Part shown: positions 8,305-16,630 of the stretch, piece by piece | How the letters are laid out: the number at the start of each line of letters is the position of its first letter | How positions within the stretch are numbered: the stretch's first letter is position 1 | DNA from: CAXXOK01 sp001604115 | Lineage (GTDB): Bacteria; Bacillota; Clostridia; Christensenellales; Aristaeellaceae | Length of the DNA: 53,668 bases | Assembly (NCBI GenBank): GCA_034928535.1 | Contig: JAYFOV010000042.1 | Coordinates: forward strand, 1-53,668 | Direction of reading: 5' to 3' | Notes under the pieces: model-generated | What the model was told of the DNA's origin: nothing | Databases searched by the model: none | Seen by the model: the letters and a program-made list of their open reading frames with translations, nothing else | Translations under genes and position numbers: made by a program

Positions 8305-9222
8305 TTATCGCGTTGCCAAGGCGCCATGCACCGCAACAGGCGATGCCATGACCCGCGCATACAGCGCTGCCGCTGTGGCGCTTAGGTAGCGCTGCGCCGG
8401 GGGCGCATCGATGCCAAGCCGCAGGCACGCTTCCTGTGCCGCCTGCCAAAGCAGCCTGAGGGCACCTTGCTTGGGTATCCCTGCAAGAAGGGCATAGAAC
8501 CTTTCGCCCTGTGCACGGGTCGTCTCCAGCAGCGTGATGCCATCACCAAGTGCCGCTAGGGCAATCACCTGCTGCGCAACCGGTTCATACAGATTAATCA
8601 GCAGTTCGCCATACAATGGTTGCACCCGGAACAGCAAATTGCAAACCCTGCCTTCGTCCAGACGGGACAAAAGCGCATCCTCCCGATCCAGCCGCGTCAG
8701 GTAAGCCTGAATATAGCGGATGCCTAGCCAATCATCCGGCACCGGTATGCAAAGCGGATAATCGATATCTCCTGGGATAGCATGGGCGAAAAGCCTGACA
8801 TCGTATCGCGAAAAAAAGTAGCCAATGCCCCGCAATGTGTCTGAGAGGCTACGGCTGCCATGCACACGGATTCTTGAGCTCAATTGGTGATAGTATGCCT
8901 GGGTTTCCGCCAAATCGGCAACCAGCATGGCCTGCGCTTCGCGAAACAAAGCCTGCAGATCACAACCCAGCAAAGCCTGATACGGCATACTCTGGCGCAG
9001 GCAGCCATACTGTAGGGTAAAGCGAATGGAGGCCATCAGCTCCTCGGCCACCTCTACACGGAGGGATGTACTGTCGCCCTGGGTCAGGCGGCGCATTTGA
9101 AGATCAAGCAAGGGCATCAAACGCTGCGCTATTTGGGCCTCCTCCTCTGCCGTCAGGGGCGCCAGCCCTTCGCTTGATCCCGGCGCCTCGTTTTCTGCGT
9201 CAATCATCCCATGCATCGTCAT
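8305..9222 (-). CDS. DUF6179-type protein
   Basis: A 305-residue soluble, helix-rich protein. The stretch GDIDYPLCIPVPDDWLGI followed by RYIQAYLTRLDRED matches what I remember of DUF6179 (AxIDYPL, GIxYIxxYLxxL). The function is unknown. In Firmicutes this family is usually found beside DUF6323, as here. Start 9222 has AGGTGAGGA upstream and overlaps the end of the DUF6323 gene by 23 bases, so the two are translationally coupled and probably interact. A GTG at 9234 is an alternative start. Confidence 0.7.
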   Translation of the reverse strand: MTMHGMIDAENEAPGSSEGLAPLTAEEEAQIAQRLMPLLDLQMRRLTQGDSTSLRVEVAEELMASIRFTLQYGCLRQSMPYQALLGCDLQALFREAQAMLVADLAETQAYYHQLSSRIRVHGSRSLSDTLRGIGYFFSRYDVRLFAHAIPGDIDYPLCIPVPDDWLGIRYIQAYLTRLDREDALLSRLDEGRVCNLLFRVQPLYGELLINLYEPVAQQVIALAALGDGITLLETTRAQGERFYALLAGIPKQGALRLLWQAAQEACLRLGIDAPPAQRYLSATAAALYARVMASPVAVHGALATR

Positions 9223-9670
9223 CGCCGTCCTCACCTTCCTCGCGTCCCAAAGCAGCCCTTACAATGTCACTTACAGTTGTATTTTCAAGGTATTCCAGCG
9301 ATCCATGGCCTTTGTCATTGTACAGTCGCTTCATAGCCAGCAGGAGCTCATCATCCGCCAAGATACCATCCGTATCGTTTTTGAACAGGTAAAACAAGTT
9401 TTGCAGTGTCATTAATTGCTGGGCATACTCTTCCTTGATCAGATAGGGCGAATCACAGAAGGCAAAAATCAGCGTCGGCAGGATCCCCTCCCCCAACTCC
9501 ATACGGCCGCTTTCCACCAAAGCGTTTTGGCGCTCGGCCATCAGCGCAAACATCTGCGGCAGCGTGAGCGTTAGGCCATAGCGCTGAGTCATACCATTAC
9601 ACTGCTGTAACGTTTGGATCATCTGTTGCCGCTGCGCTGCTTGAATCACTTGCATTGCATGATTATCCAT
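9200..9670 (-). CDS. DUF6323-type protein
   Basis: A 156-residue soluble protein. It shows the family pattern I recall for DUF6323: a start with CNGMTQRYGLTLT, then LVESGRMELGEGILPTLIF, FCDSPYL, and an LxxLFYxxKNxT segment. It ends in a very acidic tail (GREEGEDGDDDAWDD). The start at 9670 is preceded by GGAGGTG; the earlier in-frame GTG overlaps that site. It is the first gene of a minus-strand run with DUF6179, an MFS transporter and a small acidic protein. The family function is unknown, but the pairing with DUF6179 is recurrent. Confidence 0.7.
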   Translation of the reverse strand: MDNHAMQVIQAAQRQQMIQTLQQCNGMTQRYGLTLTLPQMFALMAERQNALVESGRMELGEGILPTLIFAFCDSPYLIKEEYAQQLMTLQNLFYLFKNDTDGILADDELLLAMKRLYNDKGHGSLEYLENTTVSDIVRAALGREEGEDGDDDAWDD

Positions 9671-10297
9671 AGCATTCACCTCCGGCGGTAAGCATACGCC
9701 TGCCCGCCAGGCATTACAAGACTTGACTTTTTCGGCTTTTTATGGTAATGTATGGTCATACAAAAGCGCAAAATTCTTGCTTCCGAGTAATCACCAGCAG
9801 CTGATATGCCAAACAGGATGGATGTTGAACGCCATCCTGTTCATTTTGCTGGCCTTGAATTGTAGGTGCAATGTAGCCTTTCCCGAGGACAACAACAGTG
9901 CAGTAAACCCTTAAGGATTTGGTTGATTCAGCAAAGCGAAAACAGGGAAGTTCATTTCGGCCGTAATGGCGTCATGCAGTTATCGCCCTGTGGTATACAA
10001 TGAAATGAAAAGTGCAAGATATCAAAGCGTCAGGACATTGGCCTTGAACTTCAAAACCCTACAGATTCAGCAGGGTAGCTTGTATCCAATTCCCATTCAC
10101 GAGCACGAGGGATTCGCCATATAATGTTTCGCAGGATAAACAGGCCCGCGCTCAATACAGCTTTGACGCAGCCCAATGTCCCTACGCTTTGGCTAACGCG
10201 ATGCGCAACTTTGATCAACCCATGTTTTGACGGCCTTTGGTACGGCTTGGGGAAGGAGAGTGATCCGGCTTTCATGCAAAGTAACAGCTGCGCATGA
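9671..10297. other. Gene-poor region with a possible short transcript and a structured element
   Basis: There are 627 bases without a supported protein gene. Near the left end, a plus-strand promoter-like pair (TTGACT near 9723, 17-base spacer, TAATGT) precedes a hairpin AACAGGATGG / CCATCCTGTT at 9812-9841 followed by CATTTTG, which would make an RNA of about 90 bases. Further right is a long-range inverted repeat at 10023-10191, listed separately. A short minus-strand open frame (10051-10314) runs through that repeat and looks accidental. Confidence 0.5.
10023..10191. ncRNA. Candidate structured RNA closed by a 17-pair stem
   Basis: CAAAGCGT-ca-GGACATTGG at 10023-10041 is complementary to CCAATGTCC-ct-ACGCTTTG at 10173-10191. 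This gives 8 plus 9 base pairs with a symmetric 2x2 internal loop, enclosing about 131 bases. Inside is at least one further hairpin (ACCCT...AGGGT near 10056-10077). Two long arms around a multi-stem interior are the shape of a structured non-coding RNA. The strand and promoter are unclear. I do not recognise the family; the size would be compatible with classes such as raiA RNA, but I cannot confirm that. Confidence 0.35.
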
Positions 10298-10789
10298 TCA
10301 CTGGCTTGTCGCACCCGAGGTGGCGTCTACTTGCTCTTTGCCAGTGTTGCCAGTGTCGCCGGCAGTTGTTTTGGCATCCGTCGCCGCCACGGCATCGCTC
10401 GCAAAAAGCGCTTTCTGATCTTCGACGGAGGCTTTTCCATCGGCTTTCAACGCATTGGCTTTTTCAAATGCTTTAAGTGCACTGAAGGTACCGCTTCCAA
10501 AGTTATCGACCACTTTCTTTTGATAATAGCCCAGCTCGGACAGGCGGGTCTGTAGCGCGATCACTTCATAACCCTGATCGCCTTTCTGTAATTCCGTGAA
10601 GGGATAGTTCCCATTGGCTCGCAACAGGCTGCCGATTTGGTACCATTGCTGCAACAGCGCTTCCGGTGCAACATTCGCATACGAATCCGCCGTTGGGGCA
10701 GGCAAAGGCGTTACCGTCTCGGCCATAGCTGGGAACAGTACAGCCAACAAGAAAACCGTCAGCAGGATCGCACTATATTTTCGCATCAT
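10298..10789 (-). CDS. Secreted protein with peptidoglycan-binding-like domain
   Basis: A 163-residue protein with a clear signal peptide (MMRKYSAILLTVFLLAV, probable cleavage after AMA). Residues about 60-125 resemble a PG_binding_1 repeat: LQKGDQGYEVIALQTRLSEL, then GYYQKKVVDNFGSGTFSALKAF. The C-terminus is a Ser/Thr/Ala/Gly-rich tail. Such domains bind cell-wall glycan. Start 10789 follows AAGGGGG. It is transcribed away from the SH3-domain gene at 11014, another secreted wall-binding-type protein, so the pair may be functionally linked. Confidence 0.7.
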   Translation of the reverse strand: MMRKYSAILLTVFLLAVLFPAMAETVTPLPAPTADSYANVAPEALLQQWYQIGSLLRANGNYPFTELQKGDQGYEVIALQTRLSELGYYQKKVVDNFGSGTFSALKAFEKANALKADGKASVEDQKALFASDAVAATDAKTTAGDTGNTGKEQVDATSGATSQ

Positions 10790-10921
10790 TATGCCCCCTT
10801 TGTTTATGGGTACAGTTTGTATTCGGGTGCCGAGCACAGATTACCCGAAAAACCACAGCGTGAATCGGAGGCATTCATGGTTGTCATGCCGGACGCGCCA
10901 CCATGGCCGGCGCATTGACCG

Positions 10922-10950
10922 TTGACATGCATGGTACAGGAATGTACAAT
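10922..10950 (+). promoter_or_regulatory. Promoter of the secreted SH3-domain gene
   Basis: A perfect TTGACA at 10922-10927, a 17-base spacer and TACAAT at 10945-10950, followed about 64 bases later by the GTG start at 11014. Confidence 0.85.
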
Positions 10951-11013
10951 GGGCGTGTTCAACAAACGTTCGTTTCGTCCAAATATCGGTACATGAAAAA
11001 AGGAGATGGATCT

Positions 11014-11595
11014 GTGAAAAATGCTCTCGTAAAATCGTTGTGTTTGCTATTGGTTTTGCTTGTGATGGTCGTCTGTAGCGGTACAGCCTTGGCAGCTTTA
11101 AAAAGCTATACTGCGGTTGATTACGGCACAGAAGGTTTTACCATAGACAAGCTCTCCACACGCAGCGGCCCATCCACCGAATACAGAGAAACGGACACCT
11201 ATAAGGTCAAGGGCGAGTGGATCCGTGTACTGTCCTTTTCGTATGATGAGGGCGGTGTGTGCTGGTTACAGTGCGATATTCCCTACGGTAACAAACTCCG
11301 GAGGGTGTATACCGGACTCAAACGCTTTGATGCCTCCACCGTCAATCTGGATATTCTTTATGAAGAAGATCCTCTCACTTTTGTCAAGGTCAAGGTGCTG
11401 GAGACATCCAAAGCACTCTATGGTCCCGGAGAAGGCTACGATGTTTACAAAAGCCTGACGGTGGATCGGCGGCAGACAGTTTCCCTGCTCGCCACAGAAG
11501 GCGACTATGCGCAAGTGGAATGGACCACTACCAAGCAGAGCTACCGCGCCTGGGTTCCCCTTTCCACGCTGGATGATGTACCCCTGGCGAACTGA
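11014..11595 (+). CDS. Secreted protein with two SH3-like domains
   Basis: A 193-residue exported protein. The GTG start at 11014 is placed 6 bases after AAAGGAGATGG. The signal peptide has a long Leu/Val core (LLLVLLVMVV) and a likely cleavage after TALA. Two bacterial SH3-like modules follow: one opens with TRSGPSTEY (residues about 48-110), the second with ALYGPGEGYDV (about 125-190, ending RAWVPLSTL). These domains bind the cell wall. A strong private promoter suggests high expression. No catalytic domain is present. Confidence 0.75.
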   Translation: MKNALVKSLCLLLVLLVMVVCSGTALAALKSYTAVDYGTEGFTIDKLSTRSGPSTEYRETDTYKVKGEWIRVLSFSYDEGGVCWLQCDIPYGNKLRRVYTGLKRFDASTVNLDILYEEDPLTFVKVKVLETSKALYGPGEGYDVYKSLTVDRRQTVSLLATEGDYAQVEWTTTKQSYRAWVPLSTLDDVPLAN

Positions 11596-12483
11596 TCCGC
11601 CCACCCCTGCTTTGGATAACGCCCTGAGGATGCGCTCCTTTCCCCCTTTCCGGATTTTCCCATTCGCCAGTGTTATCCATAGCCGCAGCGATATCAGGCG
11701 GAAGCATTGCCCGCCGCATCGCGGCAGATTCATAAATGAATTGCCTTTTGCAAAGGTTATGCCCAATGCATGGCGTATTGGCATGCACGTGTCTTGCAAA
11801 TCGTGATCAAGGCCATGTTTTCTTACGAAAACATGGCCTTGATATCCGTAACGCAGCAGTAAGTTTGAGGCAAACAAACAATTCAATCCGCTTTCTTATT
11901 CTTAATGGAAGCAGGAGAACAACGCTGATGAAGGCCGCAGATTCCGCTCAAAGCAAATGCCGGAGCATTCGGCCATTAACAAATCATTTCGCAGGTTGGC
12001 TGCTTCAGGCGTACATATCTTACCATCGCATCATTGTTTGGAAACAGATCTATATCTCCCCATATGCACTACCACAGCAACTGTATCTCCTTAGATCCGC
12101 CCTGCCACCGAAATGCTCAACCCTAGTGAAATTCTTCAAAACCCTCCTCTGCCCGGCCAACTTCACTTGGGCAAGGATCGCTCTGAGAAGAGCAGGTGAA
12201 CTGGACAGCTTGTAACTGACTGGAGCCGGCGGAATGCCGAACGCATCTGCGCGCGCACAGGGAGCCCACAGACGGTTCCGAAAGGGAGAAACCGTCCGGG
12301 GCTCCCACAGGAAGGCCCCGTGCAAACCCCACAGGGAAGGGCATGCACGCATATCATGGGGAAGGTTTGCCGGAGCGACGCCGCCCGTGTGCTCCGCGCG
12401 ATCCATCCCCGTTTTGGCGCTACCTGCGCCGCTGTTATCGCATCAGTGCTCCGTTAGCATGCCCGGCTGTGGCTCAGGGTGGG
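11596..12483. other. Gene-poor region of about 890 bases with several strong hairpins
   Basis: I find no supported gene. The region has a 7-base inverted repeat GGATAAC/GTTATCC (11615-11677), a 17-bp perfect hairpin at 11806-11843, and a nested hairpin at 12260-12306. In the latter, GGGAGCCC pairs with GGGCTCCC outside and GACGGTT with AACCGTC inside. The latter lies downstream of the amt gene on the minus strand and may end that transcript, although it is about 180 bases from the stop codon. Open frames here are short, overlap each other on both strands and lack ribosome sites. A decayed gene or an unrecognised RNA is possible. Confidence 0.5.
11806..11843. terminator. 17-bp perfect hairpin without T-run
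   Basis: ATCAAGGCCATGTTTTC (11806-11822) and its exact complement (11827-11843) enclose the loop TTAC. There is no T-run after the stem. It lies 210 bases past the SH3-domain gene. It has the same style as the hairpins at 4264-4314 and 35262-35302, so a terminator role is inferred from that. Confidence 0.55.
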
Positions 12484-14202
12484 TCACTCCACGTCCTGGA
12501 GGGCGTCATACCCCTCCTCGCCGGTGCGCACTTTGATCACGTTCTCCACATCATACACAAAGATCTTGCCATCACCGATGTGGCCGGTGTACAGGGCGCT
12601 CTTGGCCGCTTCAATGACCGTGCGGACTGGCACCTTGCATACCACAATTTCCACCTCGATCTTAGGAAGCAGCGTGGTTTCCATTTCCACCCCGCGGTAG
12701 TACTCCGGGCGACCTTTCTGCATTCCGCAGCCCAGCACCTGCGTTACCGTCATGCCTGTAACGCCGATCTGATCCATGGCGCTCTTGAGCCGTTCGAACA
12801 TGCTCTGCTTGGTGATGATGGCCACCTTGGTCATTTTAGGCTTGTCGCCGGGTGCCGCAGGCATGCTGCTGACCACCACAGGTACAGCCTTCTCTACCGG
12901 TGCAGCCTCTTTGGGTGCCTCCAGCGTCATTCCTACCGGAATCTCACCCTGGCTGAGCATGGGCATGAAGTCTGCATAGCTGCTGATGAGCCCGTGCTCC
13001 TCAATATCCAGGCCGCGGATTTCTTCAGTAGCTGAAACGCGAAGCCCGACAGTAACCTTCAGGATGGTAAAGAGAATCACCATGGTGACCGTCACCCATG
13101 CGGCCACGCTCAAAACACCCAACGCCTGCACACCCAGCAGATGGAAGCCGCCGCCGTAGAATACGCCGCCGTCCGTTGCAAACAAGCCGACCATCAGGGT
13201 GCCCGAAGCGCCGCAAATGCCATGCACTGCTACCGCGCCCACCGGATCATCCACCTTGATGATTTTATCAATGAATTCGACCCCAAACACAACCAGGAAA
13301 CCAGCGATCACGCCAATGAAGAAAGCGCCTACCGGATCCACCGCCGCGCAGCCGGCCGTAACGGCCACCAAGCCTGCCAGGGAGCCGTTCAGGGTCATGG
13401 ACACATCCGGCTTTTTATAGCGGATCCAGGTAATGATCATCACTGTGCACGTGGATGCTGCCGCAGCCAGGTTCGTGGTCATAAAGATGCTACCGACCGC
13501 TTCCGCCGCGGCGCCTTCCACGCTCAGCGTAGAACCGGGGTTGAAGCCAAACCAGCCAAACCAGAGGATGAACACACCCAGCGCACCCAACGTCAGGCTG
13601 TGACCCGGAATCGCCTGGGGCTTTCCGGCCTTGTCGTACTTACCGATGCGGGGGCCAAGGAACATTGCGCCCACAAACGCGGCGATGCCGCCCACCATAT
13701 GCACCGCTGTGGAGCCGGCAAAGTCAATAAAGCCCAACTGAGCAAGCCAACCGCCGCCCCAAATCCAGTGGCCGCTTACCGGATAGACCAAAATCGAGAT
13801 CACAGCCGAGTAGATACAATAGCTGATGAATTTGGTACGTTCCGCCATAGCGCCGCTCACAATGGTTGCAGACGTGGCGGCAAATACCGTCTGGAACATC
13901 ACAAAAGTGAATTTGCTGATGTTTGCCGGCAGGACCAGCAGATCGCCGCTGAGCAGGAGGCCAATGGAACCAAACAGACCGCCGTTGTCCTTGCCAAACA
14001 TGATTGAAAACCCGATGAACCAATACACTACCGCGCCAATGGCAAAGTCCATCAGGTTTTTCATGATAATGTTGCCGGCATTCTTGGCGCGCGTGAAACC
14101 TGTTTCTACCATAGCAAACCCGGCCTGCATGAAGAACACCAACGCAGTGGCAAACAAAACCCATATGGTATCCATGCTGGAAATGGTCGATACGATATCC
14201 AT
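12484..14202 (-). CDS. amt: Ammonium transporter fused to a C-terminal PII (GlnB/GlnK-like) domain
   Basis: A 572-residue fusion. Residues about 1-415 are an Amt/Mep/Rh channel with 11 helices and the family motif GFAMVETGFTRAKNAGNIIM near 30. A Pro/Ala-rich linker (APKEAAPVEKAVP) follows. Residues about 457-572 are a complete PII domain: start TKVAIITKQSMFERL, T-loop QKGRPEYYRG with the Tyr retained, and nucleotide-binding TGHIGDGKIFV ending in VIKVRTGEE. In most bacteria PII is a separate protein that plugs Amt when nitrogen is ample; here the regulator is tethered. Start 14202 follows AAAAGGAGG. Glutamine synthetase III lies upstream on the same strand, and a terminator-like hairpin stands between them. 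Confidence 0.93.
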   Translation of the reverse strand: MDIVSTISSMDTIWVLFATALVFFMQAGFAMVETGFTRAKNAGNIIMKNLMDFAIGAVVYWFIGFSIMFGKDNGGLFGSIGLLLSGDLLVLPANISKFTFVMFQTVFAATSATIVSGAMAERTKFISYCIYSAVISILVYPVSGHWIWGGGWLAQLGFIDFAGSTAVHMVGGIAAFVGAMFLGPRIGKYDKAGKPQAIPGHSLTLGALGVFILWFGWFGFNPGSTLSVEGAAAEAVGSIFMTTNLAAAASTCTVMIITWIRYKKPDVSMTLNGSLAGLVAVTAGCAAVDPVGAFFIGVIAGFLVVFGVEFIDKIIKVDDPVGAVAVHGICGASGTLMVGLFATDGGVFYGGGFHLLGVQALGVLSVAAWVTVTMVILFTILKVTVGLRVSATEEIRGLDIEEHGLISSYADFMPMLSQGEIPVGMTLEAPKEAAPVEKAVPVVVSSMPAAPGDKPKMTKVAIITKQSMFERLKSAMDQIGVTGMTVTQVLGCGMQKGRPEYYRGVEMETTLLPKIEVEIVVCKVPVRTVIEAAKSALYTGHIGDGKIFVYDVENVIKVRTGEEGYDALQDVE

Positions 14203-14226
14203 TGCGCATCCTCCTTTTGGGTAATC

Positions 14227-14315
14227 AAAAAACAAGCCGTCCATACGCTCACCCTTGAGCGATGGTTTGCCCTGAAGGAGGAACACTCACAGCGGGCGCA
14301 TGGCGGCTTGTTTTT
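14227..14315 (-). terminator. Attenuator-type hairpin in the amt leader
   Basis: On the minus strand, AAAAACAAGCCG-CCAT-G-CGC (14315-14296) pairs with GCG-T-ATGG-a-CGGCTTGTTTTTT (14248-14227), with one G-U pair and one bulged A. The second arm ends in six T, about 25 bases before the amt start. The loop of some 47 bases holds a smaller hairpin CGCTCA-AGGG-TGAGCG that shares bases with the stem. Readthrough from glnN would have to pass it, so it is a candidate attenuator. It also ends in T5 on the plus strand. Confidence 0.6.
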
Positions 14316-14450
14316 GTTGATATTACGGCGTCTCACATCATTGTGGACACCGGCGGTGGGTGTGACCGCTGACGGTCAGGCCATCCCCGGTTTTCCGCTT
14401 GTGACGGAACACGTCAGGGCTTTGACAGCATGGCATGTTGCCATGCAAGC

Positions 14451-16541
14451 TCATACGTAAAGAAGGATATCCTGATAGGTCGGGAACGGCCAGAAGTTCT
14501 TAGCCACCAACCCTTCCAAGGCATCGGCATGCTTGCGCACCTCATTGGCGGCCGCAAAGATCACATCACGGGCATAGGTGGCTTGCGCCAGGGTGTCCGA
14601 TCCCGCATCCTGAGAAGCAATCGCCTTATCCAGCGCTTCAATTGACTGATAGAGCGCGGCCGTTTCTGTGCTCAGCTTGCTTAAGAGAGCGGTCTCCGTT
14701 TCCAGGGAGATGCCGGGGATAACGCTCTTTTTCAGTTCCGCTTCCTTGGCAACTTCTTTGCTGAATGCCAGCGCAGCGGGCAGGATGGAACGGCGGGCGA
14801 TATCGCTGGTGCTGTACGCTTCAATGTTGATCACCTTGATGTAGGTTTCAAGCTTGATTTCATATCGGCTGTGCACTTCAGATGCCGTAAACACGCCATG
14901 CTTGACAAACAGCGCCACGTTTTTATCGGCGATATAGTGCGGCAGCGCATCCACCGTGGTCTTAAGGTTGAGCAGACCGCGCTTTTCAGCTTCTTCCACC
15001 CAGGCGGGATCATACCCATTGCCGTTAAAGATGATGCGCTTGTGCTCGCGGAGCACACGGCGGATCAGGCTATTGAGCGCACTGGTGAAATCGGCTGCGC
15101 CCTCCAGTTCCTCTGCAAAATCCGTCAGGCTTTCGGCAATGATGGTATTAAGCACCACGTTGGGGCCGCTGATGGACTGGCTGGAGCCCAAGCTGCGGAA
15201 CTCGAACTTGTTGCCGGTAAAAGCAAACGGCGAAGTACGGTTACGGTCCGTGTTGTCCTTGGGGAACTTGGGCAGCACATCCACACCGAGCACCATCTGC
15301 GAGCGAGCACGGCTATGATAGGCGCTCTCGTTCACAATGGATTCGATCACTGCGGTGAGCTCATCCCCCAGGAAGATGGAGATGATGGCCGGTGGAGCCT
15401 CATTGGCGCCCAAGCGATGGTCGTTGCCTGCATAGGCAATGGCGACACGGAGCAGATCCTGATACTTATCCACCGCATCGATCACCGCAGCCAAGAACAG
15501 CAGGAACTGCGCATTCTCATCCGGGGTATCGCCCGGCTCCAGCAGGTTTACGCCCGTGTTGGTGGATAGTGCGTAGTTGTTATGCTTGCCACTGCCGTTT
15601 ACGCCCGCAAAAGGCTTTTCATGCAGCAGGCACACCAGGCCATACTTGCTGGCAACGCGCTTCATCACTTCCATGGTCAGCTGGTTGTGATCCGCTGCAA
15701 TGTTCACTGTGCTGAATACCGGTGCCATCTCATGCTGGGCTGGCGCCACTTCGTTGTGCTCTGTTTTGCAGAACACGCCCAGCTTCCAAAGCTCCTGATT
15801 CAGCTCCCGCATGAAGGCCTGCACGCGGGGGCGTATCACGCCAAAGTAATGATCTTCCAGTTCCTGCCCTTTGGGCGGTTTGGCGCCAAAGAGGGTTCGG
15901 CCGGTGTTGATCAGATCGGGTCTTTTTTTGTAGTCTTCCTCCGTCATGAGGAAGTACTCCTGCTCGGGACCCACCGTGGGAAGCACGCGGGTCACATCTT
16001 CATTGCCAAAGAGCTTGAGCACGCGCAGTGCCGCTTTGTTAAGCGCCTGCATGGAGCGGAGCAAGGGGGTCTTCTTGTCCAACGCTTCGCCGCCATAGCT
16101 GCAAAATGCAGTGGGAATGCACAGCACGCCTTCCTTGATGAAAGCCGGGCTGGTGGGATCCCATGCAGTATAGCCGCGAGCTTCAAACGTAGCGCGCAGG
16201 CCGCCGCTGGGGAAGGAACTTGCGTCCGGCTCGCCGCGGACAAGTTCTTTGCCGCTGAACTCAAGCAGCACGCTGCCATCCGCCTTCGGGCTGATGAATG
16301 CGTCATGCTTTTCTGCCGTGATGCCGGTCATCGGTTGGAACCAATGCGTGTAATGCGTTGCCCCCAGCTCCAAAGCCCAGTCCTTCATCGCGTTGGCGAC
16401 CACGCCCGCAATAGCAGGGTCCAGCGAGCGCCCTTCTTCGGTCGTGCGCTTCAGGGCTTTGTAGGTTTCCTTAGGCAAACGTTTCTGCATGACAGCGTCG
16501 TTGAATACGTTTTCCCCGAACATTTCACATGGATTCCTCAC
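14451..16541 (-). CDS. glnN: Glutamine synthetase type III
   Basis: A cytosolic enzyme that makes glutamine from glutamate, ammonium and ATP. At 696 residues it has the usual GSIII length, about 1.5 times GSI. It shows the family text EMFGENVFNDAVM at the N-terminus, GATHYTHWFQPMTGITAEKHD near 60, GPEQEYFL, KTEHNEVAPAQHEMAPVF, and HEKPFAGVNGSGKHNN in the catalytic core. The start is a GTG at 16541 with AGGAGGGG upstream; this matches where the family begins, before (E/N)-x-FGENVF. A strong promoter lies 100 bases upstream, with a hairpin-bearing leader. The Amt-PII fusion follows on the same strand after a terminator-like element, forming an ammonium capture and assimilation unit. Confidence 0.95.
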   Translation of the reverse strand: MRNPCEMFGENVFNDAVMQKRLPKETYKALKRTTEEGRSLDPAIAGVVANAMKDWALELGATHYTHWFQPMTGITAEKHDAFISPKADGSVLLEFSGKELVRGEPDASSFPSGGLRATFEARGYTAWDPTSPAFIKEGVLCIPTAFCSYGGEALDKKTPLLRSMQALNKAALRVLKLFGNEDVTRVLPTVGPEQEYFLMTEEDYKKRPDLINTGRTLFGAKPPKGQELEDHYFGVIRPRVQAFMRELNQELWKLGVFCKTEHNEVAPAQHEMAPVFSTVNIAADHNQLTMEVMKRVASKYGLVCLLHEKPFAGVNGSGKHNNYALSTNTGVNLLEPGDTPDENAQFLLFLAAVIDAVDKYQDLLRVAIAYAGNDHRLGANEAPPAIISIFLGDELTAVIESIVNESAYHSRARSQMVLGVDVLPKFPKDNTDRNRTSPFAFTGNKFEFRSLGSSQSISGPNVVLNTIIAESLTDFAEELEGAADFTSALNSLIRRVLREHKRIIFNGNGYDPAWVEEAEKRGLLNLKTTVDALPHYIADKNVALFVKHGVFTASEVHSRYEIKLETYIKVINIEAYSTSDIARRSILPAALAFSKEVAKEAELKKSVIPGISLETETALLSKLSTETAALYQSIEALDKAIASQDAGSDTLAQATYARDVIFAAANEVRKHADALEGLVAKNFWPFPTYQDILLYV

Positions 16542-16592
16542 GTTGCTGTCCCCTCCTGTGTTTAATGGCCTTGCTGTATCGTGATACAGAGA

Positions 16593-16630
16593 AACGGCGC
16601 AATGGGTCTGCTAAAACCCACAGCGCCGTT
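16593..16630 (-). promoter_or_regulatory. Hairpin in the glnN leader, possible attenuator
   Basis: AACGGCGC pairs with GCGCCGTT (16593-16600 with 16623-16630) and TGGGT with ACCCA inside it. The minus strand continues TTTCTCTGTAT. Just downstream, CTGTAT can pair with an ATACAG at about 16575-16580, or with another ATACAG upstream of the big hairpin at about 16631-16636. The two pairings are mutually exclusive, a typical switch layout, but the T-run is short. Confidence 0.45.

Noticed and set aside
9723..9914. 63-residue plus-strand frame
   Set aside because: No ribosome site, begins inside the putative promoter, and composition does not look like the neighbours.
10051..10314. 87-residue minus-strand open frame
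   Set aside because: It runs through the arms of the inverted repeat at 10023-10191, has no ribosome site and overlaps the start of that structure; a structured RNA explains it better.
13141..14007. Long antisense frame (288 residues) over the amt gene
   Set aside because: Shadow of the strongly supported Amt-PII frame; no start signals and no sensible protein features.
14203..14450. Sigma-54 promoter or ANTAR hexaloop hairpins for amt
   Set aside because: No TGGCAC-N5-TTGC pair and no two consecutive hairpins with six-base loops of the ANTAR type were found.
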